A stretch of DNA of 64,000 nt from Porphyra umbilicalis. Its lineage: Eukaryota > Rhodophyta > Bangiophyceae > Bangiales > Bangiaceae. This document shows, piece by piece, positions 11,441 through 23,039 of this stretch. The stretch's first letter is position 1. Each line of letters begins with the position of its first letter. The stretch is from NCBI GenBank assembly GCA_002049455.2, contig KV918826.1, positions 229,938 to 293,937 on the forward strand, in the 5' to 3' direction. The position numbers and the translations under genes were made by a program. The notes below the pieces were generated by a model. The model searched no databases, was not told the DNA's origin, and worked only from the letters and a program-made list of their open reading frames with translations.

Positions 11441-12086
11441 CGCCGCCGTCGTCGCCCGACACCAAGCTCCCGCCGCCCCGCGGCGTGGCCGTGCCGTGCG
11501 CGTCGCGGTGACCGACGGGTGGGCGCGCCGTCGGCCGGCCGCGCCGCGGCCCCATGGGGGTCGGCGCGCCGTGGCGCTCCGCGAGGTGCGGTCGGCGGGT
11601 GCGGTTTGGCCCGCGTCGTTTTGAATGGTCTTTTTTCTCCCTGGGTGCTTGCCGGCCGGGTGACGCCGACCTTCTTTTGTGTTTTTTTTTAAACCTTTCT
11701 TGTCGGGGCGCCGTTGGGGCACTCCACAAATCCACCCTCGCCGCGCGGGGGTTCTTCTTGGTTTGCTCCAAAGGAAACCCCCGCCGCTGGCTGTCGACGT
11801 GCAGCGGGCGACCGTGACGGCCCGTCGCAGACGCGTGGGCGGCCCCAGTGCGGGCACGCTGCTCCAGGAGGTGCGCATCGCCTGGCGCGAGCCCGACCGT
11901 GGACGCACCGACCGTGCCACGCCCGCGCCAGCGTCGACGCGCGCCGGGCGCCGGCGCTCAGACATCCGCCACAAGGCCGGCGCACACCAGACATCCGCCA
12001 CAAGGCCGGCGCACACCCGCACGCCGCACGCTCGCCGGTGCCGCCCCCTCCGCCCACCTGCGCGCACCCCCCCCACCCCCCCCCCC
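11441..12086. other. Intergenic, convergent 3' regions
   Basis: This lies between the MYB gene (+) and the sterol reductase (-), which end towards each other. It holds a two-copy 29-bp tandem repeat (11959-12016, CAGACATCCGCCACAAGGCC...) and a T-rich tract at 11680-11700. A long C tract (12068-12086) abuts the reductase stop codon. Confidence 0.6.
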
Positions 12087-13297
12087 CTAGTACACGCCCG
12101 GCAGCATGTGCCACGGCACGGCGGCGCAGTAGGCCCCCCACTCCGCCGCGTACTTGCCCGCACACCGCCGGTCGTCCCGGCGCTCGCGGTGCACGGTTAG
12201 CAGCAGCAGGTAGACAAAGTAAAAGTAGGCGCCCGCGCCGCCGGCGCCGACCGGCGCGCACAGCGCCGCCGCAATCATCAAATCCCCCGTGTAGTTGATG
12301 TGGCGCGCGAGCCCCCACCACCCGCTGACGAGCAGCCGCCCGCCGGCGAGGGTGGCGGGCGGGCGCCCCCACACGGGCGCCTTGGGGTCCCCCTTGAACC
12401 CGTGCTTTTGCGAGTTGGCCCCACGGAACGCCGCCGCGCCGGCGGCAAAGAGCGCCACGGTCGCCGCCGCCGCCGCCGGGTGCAACGGCGCCAGCGGCGC
12501 CATGGACGGGCCCGGCAGGAGGTACCACAGCTGCACCGAAAAGCCAAACGGGATAAACACATAGTCCCCCCACACGAGCATGAGGCCAAAGCGCTCCGCG
12601 ATGATGTCCCACGTCGACGTCATGGCCGCCTCGTGCACAAAGTAGTCGACAATGTAGGCGGCGGAGAGGGCTTGGTAGAGGGCCATCCGCCCCGTCAAGC
12701 CGCCGCCGCCGCCGCCACCCGCCGTCGCCTGCGCGTAGGCAAAGGACAAGTTGAGGAGCAGCCACCCAATCATGGCCGGGCGGTAGGAGAAGAATTTCAC
12801 GTCGACGCCCCCGAGGTGCGGGTTGAGCTCCGCGCCGAGCAGCACGTCCCGCCACAGCGGCCGCCCCGCCGCCGCGCCGGCCGCCCGCGTCGACCGGCCG
12901 GCGGCGACGAGGTAGGCGGTGAGGGCGACCGCCAGCACGTTGGCCGCAAAGAGCAGCGGCAGGTAGTGGGTCACCAGGTAGTCGCCCGGGTAGAGGCCGG
13001 CGGCCACCCCGGCGGCCGCCACCGCCACCGCCACCGCCGCCACCGCCAGCCCGTTGCACTTGTACGTCAGGCGGGAGCCGTCAGACAGGGGCGTGCCCGC
13101 CACAACGGTACCGGGGAGCACCGCGCCGAGGGCGGCCAAGCCGAGGGTGTAGGCGAGGAGGGTGGCCACGGCGGTCGGCCACCCCGGGGGGGGGTCGGCC
13201 GCAGGACCGCGGACAGGCGGGGGAGGGCGTCGGCGGCCACGGCGCCGCCGGCGGTCACCCACAGGGCGGCATAGCCGACCGCCCAGGGGAGGCCCAT
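12087..13297 (-). CDS. Delta(14)-sterol reductase (ERG24/FACKEL family), frame broken once
   Basis: This is predicted to reduce the C14-C15 double bond of sterol intermediates with NADPH, in the ER membrane. Family signatures are visible in order: DGSRLTYKCNGL after the second membrane segment, GAELNP...DVKFF, RPAMIGW, ERFGLMLVWGDYVFIPF, LLVSGWWGLARHINYTGD and the C-terminal ERRDDRRC...PWHMLPGVY. The ending matches the C-14 reductase form better than DHCR7. Several hydrophobic helices span the chain. The conserved frame has no ATG before the middle of the protein. A good start, MGLPWAVGYAALW at 13297, is in another frame, and the two join if one base is added in the nine-base run at 13186-13194. 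That gives about 403 residues, normal for the family. The break is probably a homopolymer error; a real pseudogene is possible. Divergent from RCC1-like gene A. Confidence 0.88.
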
Positions 13298-14697
13298 CGT
13301 CGTTGCCGCGTGACAGAGGGGGGGGTGGAGGCGCGGCCACCGCAAGACGCGCGCGGCGGGGGGAGGGGGGACGCGCGCCGGCGCGGCGATCGCCCGAACG
13401 TTGCGCGTCTCGGCCCTCGCGCGCGGGGGGGGCCCAGCGCTGCCTCGGGCGTGCGCGGCGCGCGAGCCACCCTTCCGCTCGACAGGGGCAGCCGCCAAGT
13501 CAATGTTTGGAAATAGGTGCCGACCGTATCCACGTTGCACCCCATCGTCAATCCTTGTGGACCACAATCCTTGTGGTCAGGTGTACTTTCCGCGTACTTG
13601 CGTCACGTTACATTTTTTGCGTCGCTGCGTCGCGTGGCACGGCGCATCCGCATCGCGCGGGGCCCCGGCGGTGCGTCGTGTCCGCCGACGCACCGGCGTC
13701 GGCCGCGCCGCGCCACGCTGGCAGCGGCGCCGCCGCCCGCCGCTGGCCGGCCGCCCGCTCCGCGCCGCCCCGTCGGGCGCGCGCGCGGCGCCCCGACCGG
13801 CCGGGCGGCGCGCGCCCGCCGGCTGACAATCCCCCCCCGCGCGCCGCCGCCGCGCCGTCGGCGCCCGCGCCGCGCGGCGCGGCGCCGCGCCCGCGGCCGC
13901 GGGCGGCGGGCGGGGTCGTGGCGGCGCGCGGCCGCGGCGCGGAGCGCGCCCGCCCCGGCGCGCGGCGCCCGACTGACACGGAGGGGCAGGGGGCGGGGGT
14001 GGCGCCCCCCCCCCCGGGCGGTGCGCGGGTCCCCCCCACCGGTCGTCCCCCCCCCCGCCCACCGACCACCCCCCCCGCCGCGGCCGCCGTACAATCGGCC
14101 GACCCGCCGCCGACCGTACAATGGCCGCCCGAGGCGCCCGTCCGTGACCGCCCCGCTCGCGGCGGCGACGCGGCCGCGGCCGCGGCGGCGGCGGGGGGGC
14201 GTGGGCGGGGGGGCGGGGGGGACGACCCCCGCGCCGCCCGCCGCGCGGTCGCACCGTGTGGCCGCGGCCGCGACCCGTTGGGCGGCGGCGCTCCGCCTCG
14301 GCCCCTGCCTCTTTTTTCTTTGCTGCTTGATTGTACGGTGCGTGCGGCGACGGAGCGCGTCGCGCCCGCGGGGGTGGCCTTCTCGGTGACACCCGCCGCG
14401 CGCGCGGCGCGCGCGGGCGCACGGGGTGGGGCGTCCACCCGGCGGGCGTGCCCCCGCGTCGCCCCCGCGCCCGTGCGGGGAGGGCCACAAGGGGCCCGCC
14501 CGCGCGTCGACGGCCGCGACGATGCCGCCGCCGCCGCGCCACCGTTGCCACCGTCGACGGCGGGTTGCGTGCGCGTCGTTGCGCGCCGCGTCGCCGTCGC
14601 CGTCTGCCCCCCCACGCTGCCTGGCGGTCCGCCCCCCCACGCCCCCACGCCCCCACCCCCTCCCCCCCCCCCCCCCCGCCCCGCCATCGCTTGGAGG
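13298..14697. other. Intergenic between divergent genes
   Basis: This 1.4-kb spacer between the reductase start (13297, -) and the RCC1-like gene A start (14698, +) must hold both promoters. The reductase-proximal 300 bp is less extreme in composition. The rest is very GC-rich with many CG-only runs. Long frames on both strands are compositional artefacts. No clear promoter element is recognised. Confidence 0.5.
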
Positions 14698-16175
14698 ATG
14701 GCCCCCCCCCCCCGTTGCGCCCGCGCGCCCGCCTCGACCGCTCCCCCCCGGCGGTCGGTCGGTCGGGCGGCGGCGGGGGCGCACCGCCTGGCCGCCGCCG
14801 CCGCCGCCGCCGCTGCGGTCGTTGCCGCCGCCGCGGCGATTGCGCTCGTGCCGTCGTTGGCGGGGGCGCAAGTCACCTCCGCCTTTGGGTCGCTCGGCCT
14901 CGGCTCGGAGTTTTCGGCGGGCGTCGAAGACGCGACGGTGTACGTCTGGGGCACCGTCCGCCCGTTCAACACGGAGGACGTGGCGGCGCTCGACGTTTAC
15001 TCCATCGTTGCCGGCAACAACTATGCGTGCATGCTCCGCTCCACCGACCTGTCGGTCGTGTGTCGGGGGCAGGACGCCACGTCCGACGCGCGCATTGCAG
15101 AGGCGCTCACCAACCAGTCGTACCTCCAGCTGTCGGCGGGCGTGCAGCACGTGTGTGGGCTGACGGCGGATTTCAGTTATTGGGATTTTGGCGCGTCGGC
15201 GCCGCGGTCGTCGCTGTCGGCCGCCGACGTGGCCGCCTTTGAGGGCTCCATCCGCCCCTCGTGTTGGGGCAATGGGGTGACCAACGCGCGGGGCAACGAC
15301 TCCTTCCTCACCCCCGCGTACATTGGGTCCCCCGGCGACCCGGTCGTCGACGTGTCGGTCGGCGACTCGTTCACGTGCACGCGCACGCGCTCCGGCCGCA
15401 TCAACTGCGACGGCACGTTTGGCTCCAACGGCGACTATGGGGCGTACATCAACACCAAGGACGTGACGGACCCGTCGTTTGACAACCCCAACGGCGTCAC
15501 CTTTGGCGTCGTCGTCGCCGGCTATGACCACGTGTGCGGCGTCGGCACGCCGACCGGCGGCAACGCGGTGCACTGTTGGGGGTCGGCCAACCTCGGCGTC
15601 GTGCAGGCGGCCAACATCCCCGCCGGCACCGCCTTTCGCACCGAGGCGGGGGCGCTCGCGTCGGGCAATGGCTTCTCCTGCGTCCTCCGGGACGACCGCA
15701 CGCCCGTCTGCTGGGGCGCCTTTTCCCAATTCTTCACCCCGCCGACGCCGTCGACGACGCGCTTCTCCTACATCACCGCCGGCCGCTTCCACGTGTGTGG
15801 CATCCGCGTCGTCGACTCGTCGACCGAGTGTTGGGGGGTGTGCGAGCACGCCGAGTGCAATCCGCCCGAGCAGCTCGCGCCGCGGAGCGTCGGCTGCTCC
15901 GCGCTGGCGTCCACGGGGGGGGGTGCATGGCGTACGCGCGCAACGACACGGGCGTGACGCCGCCGGTGGGGATGTGTGCGGCGCCCGACTGTACGGGGTA
16001 CGTGTGGGACGCGGATGGGGAGTGCCGCTGCGCGCGCGCCACGGCGACCGTGTGGACGTACGAGGGGCCGACGCCGACGCCGGCGCCGGGCGTTGGCGCG
16101 CCCGCCGAGGCGCTCGTGTATTGTCGGCCGCAGGAGCGGCAGGTGCTCCGCGTCCTCTCCTGTGACAACCGGTGA
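14698..16175 (+). CDS. Secreted RCC1-like repeat protein A, frame broken once
   Basis: An extracellular or cell-surface beta-propeller-like protein is predicted. An Ala/Val-rich signal peptide (residues about 30-60) ends SLAGA before QVTSAFGSL. The mature part has about six degenerate RCC1-type repeats, each with paired cysteines in motifs such as AG..H.CG and CWG (for example AGYDHVCGVG...VHCWGS). A C-terminal Cys-rich segment follows (CAAPDCTGY...GECRC, then a PTPTPAPG linker and LVYCRPQERQ). About three-quarters of residues match protein B at 34885-36312. After ALASTG the frame is lost in a nine-G run (15915-15923). The last 80 residues continue in the next frame to the stop at 16175, and adding one G restores alignment with B. 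RCC1 folds act as protein or ligand-binding scaffolds; the ligand is unknown. Confidence 0.82.
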
Positions 16176-16601
16176 GAGGAGAGGTGGGGGGGGGACCGTG
16201 CGATTGGTGGGTAGGAGCGGGGGGGGGGGGCGGGGTGGGTGCTTGTGTTTTGTGTTTGTTAACTGTGATTGACTGGACGTGGGCGCGCAAAGCCGTGGCG
16301 CCGCCGCCTCGGGGGGGTCGACCCGGCGGCTTTGCATCACAAAGCAGAGACGCAGTTGCCCACTTTGCTTGCTCCTTTGTTGTTGCCGTCGCAGGAAGCG
16401 GTGGGGGATCGCTACCACAGGCTGCGGCGGGGCCGGCGCGACTCGCGGGCCACGTCACAAGCGCAATGCGCCACCAGTCTTGATTCGACGTGTCCAGGCC
16501 ACCCTCGCAATGGCAAGCACCCTCCATACCTTTGTGGCCGTTCCACACAACGCAACCCCCCCCCGCCGCCGCCGTCCCCACCTCCACCCCACCCGACACG
16601 G
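16176..16601. other. Intergenic, convergent 3' regions
   Basis: Two genes end towards each other across 426 bp. There are G runs at 16218-16231 and no gene-like frame. Confidence 0.6.
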
Positions 16602-17279
16602 TCACACGGGCACGTTGTACTGGTAGGCAATCGACTCTAAGAAAAACACCACCGAATCCAGCGGCGAGCGCACCCGCGTGTCCCCCTCACATCGAAAGTC
16701 GCGGAGCTCCCGCACGAGGCGCGTCATCAAACACAGGTCGCGGATGAAGTCGGGGCGGCTGGCGCCCCACGGCCCGTAGCGCTCCTCCGCAACGCCCAGC
16801 TCCGCCCGCACCGCGTCGCAGCTGTCCCCAAACCGCGGGGGCGGGGTGGGGCTCCCAAACGCCGCCGTCAAGTCAACCCCCGGCTTGCGGTTAAAGTACG
16901 GGCGCTCCCACGCTTTCCCAAACCGCAGCGCAATCACGTCGCCGGCGCACTTGTTGACGATTGACTCATCTTCGGCGGTCATGACGAGCGCCCTGGCGCG
17001 CACGTGGAAGCGCAGCGGGTAGCGCGGGCGGTAGCACTCCAAGGCGCCGCTGTACGTTTGGCCAATGACGGCGGGGTTGAAGGGCGCCGCGGGGGGGGCC
17101 GCCCCGCACCGCGTCGCGTTGCGCTGGGTGAGGCGCAGGTCGGTAAAGTAGCGGGTCGCCGACTCGGCCGACGTCGACTGGGCCCCCGCCGGCGCCGCGG
17201 CGGCAAGGGCCACGGCGACGGCGACGGCCGCGGCGGCGGCGGCGGCGGCCATCCGAGGCAGACGGCGGGGGGCGACCAT
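16602..17279 (-). CDS. Small secreted cysteine-containing protein, novel
   Basis: A 225-residue protein starts at ATG 17279. The first 33 residues are a classic signal peptide: an RRLPR basic start, an Ala/Val core, then AAAPAGA before Q. The mature chain has six cysteines (CGAA, CYRP, CAGD, CDAV, CLMT, CEGD), suggesting three disulphides. It has natural composition with conserved-looking stretches such as TYSGALECYRPRYPLRFHVRA and ends SIAYQYNVPV. I recognise no family. The next gene downstream, RCC1-like A, converges on it, and both encode secreted proteins. The frame is uninterrupted, which supports it as a real gene. Confidence 0.75.
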   Translation of the reverse strand: MVAPRRLPRMAAAAAAAAVAVAVALAAAAPAGAQSTSAESATRYFTDLRLTQRNATRCGAAPPAAPFNPAVIGQTYSGALECYRPRYPLRFHVRARALVMTAEDESIVNKCAGDVIALRFGKAWERPYFNRKPGVDLTAAFGSPTPPPRFGDSCDAVRAELGVAEERYGPWGASRPDFIRDLCLMTRLVRELRDFRCEGDTRVRSPLDSVVFFLESIAYQYNVPV

Positions 17280-18510
17280 GGCGACGGGGGGAGTAGGCGG
17301 GTGGGGTGGGGGCGGGGCGGGGATGGAGGCAGGGGACGCGTCGGGGCTTGCACGGGCTGGCGCAGCGAGCACACGGAGCGGGGCAAGGCTCAGGCCCGCG
17401 TCTTGACCGCCGGCGCCAGCGACTGCCGCGGGCCGTGGCGGCCGCCGTCCTGCTGTACCCACCCACGCGCGCGCCCAAACAGGGCGGTTGACGGTGCGCA
17501 AGGGCGCCCCGGAGCGTGCCGATGCGTGGAAAGCCACGGTGCCACCGCGTGTCACCCGGTCCTGTTGTGTCGGCGGGAGGCAGATAGAGGGCTGTCAGCT
17601 GGGCAGCGAGCAAGCTCGGAGATACGTTTGGGGTCGATGCGTGGCATCACCAGCTTTCGAGTCATGTGGCGCGCGCCTTTGCCATGCACTGTATGTCAAC
17701 GGGGCCCTGCTTGGCAGTCACGAGTCGTAGTGCCAGCTGCAAGGACCAAGAGCCGGACCAACTTTTTTGGTGGCACGAGGGTTTGGCTGTGTCGACTGAA
17801 AAAACAAATGTTGGCGGAGCCCAGCCGTCATCATCATCACCATGGCTAGCTGCTCAAACGTCTGCCGTCATGATGGCTGACGCAGCACGATACAGTACGT
17901 CAAGTAGCGTCCTTCTCTTCGCTGAACGTGCCTGCAAGCAGCTGTCTTGCGACTGTACAGTACCCCCGTCGAGGTCACACGAACATGAACGAATTCCTGG
18001 ACGAAGGCCCCATGGCCGATTACAGTCCGTCCTCAAAACTGAAGACGAAAGACGTGGGAGGGACACGTGTCATTGAAATAGTCCACCAAGATCATGCATG
18101 TGGTCCCCTAAAAATCTCAATATTGGACTCGTACCCCTCCCTTTGAGGTCGTCAGCGGGGGCCCGGACAACATGAAAGTCCGATGTGAAAATATGTTCAG
18201 ACCCACATCTTTGAGCACCAACTGTACAGCCTATCAGCCCCACAAGTGCCACATTCCACGGCAAAGAATCGCATTATCTGCCAATCAGACCGCACTGTCT
18301 TGCACCGGGCATGTTCAAAAGAATCTCTTTATTTTTAGGACGAGCAATATTCAATGCTCTCTGCTTTTTTTTGAAGATACACTGGTCAACAGGGATCAGA
18401 CAGAGAGTCCTTCCGCCGATCCCCTTCGCAGCCCCTCCCTACCTGGCGGATCGCTGCCATCGACATCTTGCCCGTGACTCGCCCGCCCCTCCCCCGCCCC
18501 CCCAACCACC
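17280..18510. other. Intergenic, divergent upstream regions
   Basis: This spacer separates the small secreted protein (-) from RCC1-like gene C (+). Its middle (17600-18400) has balanced composition and no supported frame. A TTTTTTTTGAAG stretch near 18360 precedes the GC-rich leader of gene C. Confidence 0.5.
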
Positions 18511-19626
18511 ATGCCGCCCCCTCCACCTCCCTCCCTCTTGGCCGCCGCCGCCGCCCTCACCGCCCTCACCGCCGTGGCGGCGGCCCCGCCGCCGCCCGAC
18601 CGCCGCGCCGCCGCCCTCGCCCTCCCGTGGCCCTTTGGGCGGCCCCCCCCCCCCGCCCCCCCCCCCCCCCCCCCCCCCCCCCGGCACGCTGCTGCTGTGG
18701 GGCCCCGGGGTGTCCAAACGCCCCACAGCACCGCCCTTCCTCCCCCGCTCCATCACCGCCGCCGCCGTCGCCGACGGGGTGTGCGCGGCGGCCGACGCGG
18801 GCGGCACCCTCCACGCGTGGCGCACCGCCGACAGCGGGCGGGCCGACGTGCCGGCGGGCGCCGCCGCCGTGCGGGGCCTCACCGCCATTGTGGACGTGGG
18901 CGTGCGGTGGGCCGACGGCGCCATCTTTGCCGTCACGCGGGGGGGGGAGCTCATCGCCGTGCCGCCGCCGCCGCCGCTCGGGGGGGTGGCGGCGGCAGCG
19001 GCGGCGGTGGCAGCGGCAGCGGCAGCAGAAGCGGCAGCGGCAGCAGCAGCGGTAGCGGCAGCGGCAGTGGCAGCAGCAGCAACGGCAGCGGCACCGCCGC
19101 CGCCCCCCCCCCCCCCCCCCGGCGGCGCGCCCACCCGCCTCGGCGGCGCGTCGACCGCCGCCCACCCGACGGCGGTCGACTGCGGGGACCGCCACTGCCT
19201 CGCCGTAACGGCGGGCGGCGCCCTCCTCGGCTGGGGCGACGACTCGGCGGGCGCCCTCACCGGCCACCCGCGGCGGCGGCGGTCCGTGACGGCGGCGGGG
19301 TCGCTCGTCGCGGCGCCGCCGCCCGTCGGCCTTGCCGTCGTGCCCGACGGGGCGCCCGTGGCGGTGACCCCCCCCGCGGGGGGGGTGGGGGGGGCGTAAC
19401 CGCCGCCGCCGCGGGGGGGGGGCACAGCCTCGCCCTCCACGCCGACGGGGCGGTGACGGCGGCGGGGTGGGACGATTGGGGGCAGCTGGGCGTGACCGCC
19501 ACCCCGTGGGTGGGCGCCCCGCCGTCCCCGCCGGCGGGCGGCGGCGCCCTCGTCGACGGCGGCGGCGGCGGTGGTGGTGGCGGCAGCGGCGGCGGCGGCG
19601 GCGGCGGCGACGCGGGCGCGGCGGCG

Positions 19627-19661
<35 letters not shown>

Positions 19662-20212
19662 CAGCGGTGGCGGCAGCGGCGGTGGCGGCGGCGGCGGCGG
19701 CGGGTGGGTGCGGTCCCCCCCCGGCGGGGGCGCCCCCCCCGCGTCGGCGCTCGCCGCCGGCGGCGCCCACAGCGTCGCCGTCCACCCCGACGGGACGGCC
19801 ACGTCGTGGGGCGCCGGCGCCGCCGGCGCGACGGCGCAGGCCAACGCGGCGGGCGTGTCGCCGCGCCGGCGCGTCGTCGTCCCCGGGGGCGGGGCCGTCA
19901 CCGCCGCCGCCGCGGGGCGCACCCACACGGTCGTCGTCGCGGGGGGGCGGCTGGCGGCCACGGGCGGGCGCGGCGTCGGCGTCCTCCGGCCCGTGGGGGG
20001 TGTGCGGGCGGCGGCGGTGGCGGCGGCGGGGGGGCGGGGGTGCGGGACGGGGGGGAGGGGGAGACCACCGCCCGCGAGGGGGGGGGGGGGGGGGTGCCGC
20101 GGACCGCCGGGGGGTGGAGGTGCTCGCGGTGCTCGCGGGGGGGGACCTGTCGGGCGCAATCGTGCGGCTGCGGGAGGGGGGGGGGGGGGGGGACGCGGCC
20201 GCGGGGGGGTGA
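18511..20212 (+). CDS. Secreted RCC1-like repeat protein C, several frame breaks
   Basis: A signal peptide (SLLAAAAALTALTAVAAAPPPPD) starts at ATG 18511 and is followed by RCC1/BLIP-II-type repeats: GTLLLWGPG, HCLAVTAGGALLGWGDD, HSLALHADGAVTAAGWDDWGQLG, HSVAVHPDGTATSWG and HTVVVAGGRLAATG. The frame changes inside the C run at 18651-18681, in a G tract near 19376-19396, and in G runs near 20080. The last part reads VEVLAVLAGGDLSGAIVRLREG and stops at 20212. An Ala/Gly-rich insertion (18985-19110 and 19560-19700) separates the repeats. It is a different subfamily from proteins A and B, with no cysteine pairs. The breaks fall in homopolymers, so consensus errors are likely, but expansion-contraction within the species cannot be excluded. 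Confidence 0.7.
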
Positions 20213-20551
20213 GAGCGGTGGGAGGTGGGGGGGGGGGGGGGGGGGGGCGCGAGTGCCGTGTGCGCGGCTCGGCGCTCGACGCGGTTGCCCGCCCACGGTG
20301 GCCGGGGCGGGGCGCCGGCGCCGGCGGCTGCGGGGGGCCTGCGGTGCCTCGACCGTCGAGACGCAGACGGCCGCTGCATTGGCTGCGCGGCCGCCGTGAG
20401 TGTTACACGCTAGAGAGAAAAGAGAAAGGGGCCACCGTTTACGTGGGTCCCTCCACCCAACACCCCGCGCCAAAGTGCCTCTCTCGCCTAGGCCCGACCG
20501 TCTGGCCACACCGCACCGCAGCCGCAACGGGTGGCAGCGCCGCTTGTCGAT
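20213..20551. other. Intergenic, convergent 3' regions
   Basis: A long G run at 20228-20247 is followed by ordinary sequence, with no frame of interest. RCC1-like gene C and RPS29 converge here. Confidence 0.5.
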
Positions 20552-21127
20552 TTACCGGTACTGTGGGGGTGGGAACAGAGCAGGGGAGGGATCCATGCAG
20601 ACCCAACCAACGAGCAAAGCGCGCACAGAGCCGACCGCAACGGTACGTTAGCAACGTGCCACCGTTTCACCAGGGGTGCTCTCGTGAAGCGCGGGTCAAG
20701 CGGGCCCGCGGCACACCCCGCGGGCGCGTGGGCGCGGCCGAGCCGCCGCACCCGCCACGCCCATACCGTTGCCACAGGGCAACCCGCCCACACCCGCAGC
20801 AGGCAATGATACCCAACATCATCATTGGCCCCCCCAGTCGCTCCACTAGGCCCGATCGCGACGAACCAACGACACCCTCCCTCCCTCCGCGCCATGCACC
20901 CAGAACCAGTCTCCCGCACGAGTGTCCGCCCCCCCAACCCCCCACCCCCCCCCAGTCACACATACCTTGTGGAAGCCGATCGCGTTAGCATTCTCCCGGA
21001 AACACCGGCGGCAAATGTCGAGCGAGTACTTGCGGATGAGGCCGATGCGCGACCCGCACACGCGGCAGGCGCGGGAGCCCTTGCCGTAGCCCTTGGGGTG
21101 GGAGTTCCACACCGCCGCGTGACCCAT
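20552..21127 (-). CDS. RPS29: Cytosolic 40S ribosomal protein uS14 (S29), one intron
   Basis: A zinc-binding protein of the small ribosomal subunit head, 56 residues, the normal length for the family. Exon 1 (21127 down to 20966) encodes the start [19 protein letters not shown], the two zinc pairs CRVC (21-24) and CRRC (39-42), and the end AIGFHK. A GTATGT donor follows. The acceptor, after a pyrimidine tract (CTCTGTTCCCACCCCCACAG), joins a 9-nt exon TAC CGG TAA (20560 down to 20552), giving the family ending K-Y-R. The intron is 405 nt (20965-20561). The alternative, unspliced ending would run into a Gly-rich tail unlike any S29. Neighbour RCC1-like C converges. Confidence 0.95.
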
Positions 21128-23039
21128 GATGACAAAGGAGCTGGTACAAGGGGGGGAGGATCTAGGGAGTAGAGAAGGGGGGGGGGGGGAGTACGTACAA
21201 GGGGCGCGCAGGGTGCGTGGGGAGGACGGGAGGGTGGCGGTGGGGTGTGCAGACGGGCGGCGGTCGGGCGCGGTCTAACCAGACGTCGTCGACGACGACG
21301 AGGAGCGATGTGCCGGATACGAAAGAATTCCATTGTTCACTGGCATCGACACGGACAAGTACAGACAGACATCTGATGCTCAATAGCAATTGTGCGGCCC
21401 ACAACGTACATTCAGTAACGAAAACTGCTGCAGCAGTTTCCTGGTGCGTGAAGCGCCGCCGCGACGTGATGCACCGGCCGTGGCGCGTCTGGCGGCAGAT
21501 GGCGGACGTTGGCGGCAGGCCAGACCGGGTACCCTCCCGCAACGCCGTGTCCTCGCCGTCGATGGACCACGCGTCAGTCGCAGGGCGGGACCTCACTCCA
21601 GCATCGCGATGCGATTTCGGGTTGTCGTCGAGCGACGCTGCGTCGCGACCGCCATGAAGAGTCGAGCGTCTACCGTTGCGCTTCTCATCCCTCGCTCCAG
21701 GTCGGCCCGCATGGCGAGCCGACAACAGTAAGCAAACGCGGAAAAAGCAGAGCCGTGGGCGCTGCACCTCGGCGGTGCCATGCCACACAGAGCCGCTGGC
21801 AACAGGACCGGCCGGACGGAGCAGGTGCGCGCGGCGGGGCGTCGTGTGGCGCGCGACCGCACCGGTGATGCGCCAGCGCCTCGTGCTCGGCTCGATTCCA
21901 GCGCCGTGCCCATGTTCTGTGGGGCGCCCCGCTGCCCACGACTCGCACGGGCCGCCGGCGCAGACGTGGCTCCCCGTCGTCTCTTCACCTCGATCGACGT
22001 GGCGTCGCCCCGCGGGGTGCCCGCTCCCGCGACAGACCCACCATTCCGGCAGCAGCTACCCGCGTCGTGCGCCCCTCCGCCGTCCGTCCCACCGGCGCTG
22101 GGCGCTGGGCGGCGGGTCGTACGCGGAGTGGCGGATCCTGCCGCTGGACAAAGCGAGAGCACGGCACCGCAACTGCGCGCCTCAGTCAGACGCCACGAAG
22201 AACACACTGCAAATCGGGGGGAAGATGCCACCCCCGGCTGCATCGGCAGGTCACAGGCGCGTGCCGCCCACACCCGCCGCTCCGCCCCCGCCGGCGTCCG
22301 CTCCACCCGCCAAAGCGGCACGCGCCCGTCTCACGCGCGAGCATCCCGCGGCGGGCGCCGCCGCCCCCGCCACGCGTCCGTCGCGACGCGTTGCCGTCTC
22401 CGCCACTGATGCGTCCGACACGCCCCACGTGGCCGCCGCCGTCGCCTTCGCAGCTGCCGCGGTCGCCTCCACCGATGTGCGTGACACCCCCGTCGACGCG
22501 CGGCATGAGGTGCCACCGCGGCGGGCGCGGACCCCCCCACCTCTCCCCCCAGCAGACACTGCGCGACGGCGGGAGTGAGCCACCCCGCCCGCCCCCCGGC
22601 GCGCCGCCGCCCACGCCAGCGCCGCGGTGGCGGCGGCCACGAGCGCGGCGTCGGGGGCGGGGGGCCCCCCCTGCCACGCGAGCGTGGCGGGTGGGTGGTC
22701 GCAGGGAGGAAGGACGGGCCTGACCCCGCTGCGCACGCCCGCGGGGCCACCCACGGCGGACGGCGGCGCGGGAGCGCCCGTGGCGACGGCGGCGGCGGGG
22801 GGGGGGACATGCCGACGGGCGGCGGCGCGGCGGCAACCACGCCCGCAGCGACGTGCGGGGGGGCTGTAGTGAGAGAGTATCACACGCGCGCACTCCGCCG
22901 CGTCGTCGTCCGTCCGCCCCGCTCGTCAGCTGGTCGGATGTGGGAAGCCAAAGTCTCTACCGAGCGTGTTGGGCTAACTCGCCTCCCCCCACGCCCCTCA
23001 TAACCCGGCGCTGCTCGCACCGTCCCCCGGCGCGCCAGT
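21128..23039. other. Intergenic, no supported gene
   Basis: About 1.9 kb has several overlapping open frames on both strands and no domain I recognise. A minus frame at 22251-22883 has an Ala-rich hydrophobic stretch, and a plus frame at 21676-22578 includes GGSYAEWRILPLDKA. Neither can be preferred. Confidence 0.35.

Noticed and set aside
8711-12163. Very long minus-strand open frame (about 1150 codons) opposite the MYB gene
   Set aside because: It is the antisense of a GC-rich Ala/Gly gene, Arg/Pro-rich throughout, with no domain. Stop codons are rare on both strands at this composition.
13603-16605. 1000-codon minus-strand frame opposite RCC1-like A
   Set aside because: Arg/Gly-rich shadow of the real plus-strand gene, which has a signal peptide, repeats and an intact paralogue.
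22186-22893. Ala/Arg-rich minus frame with a hydrophobic patch
   Set aside because: Both strands and several frames are open here and none has a domain or clear start.
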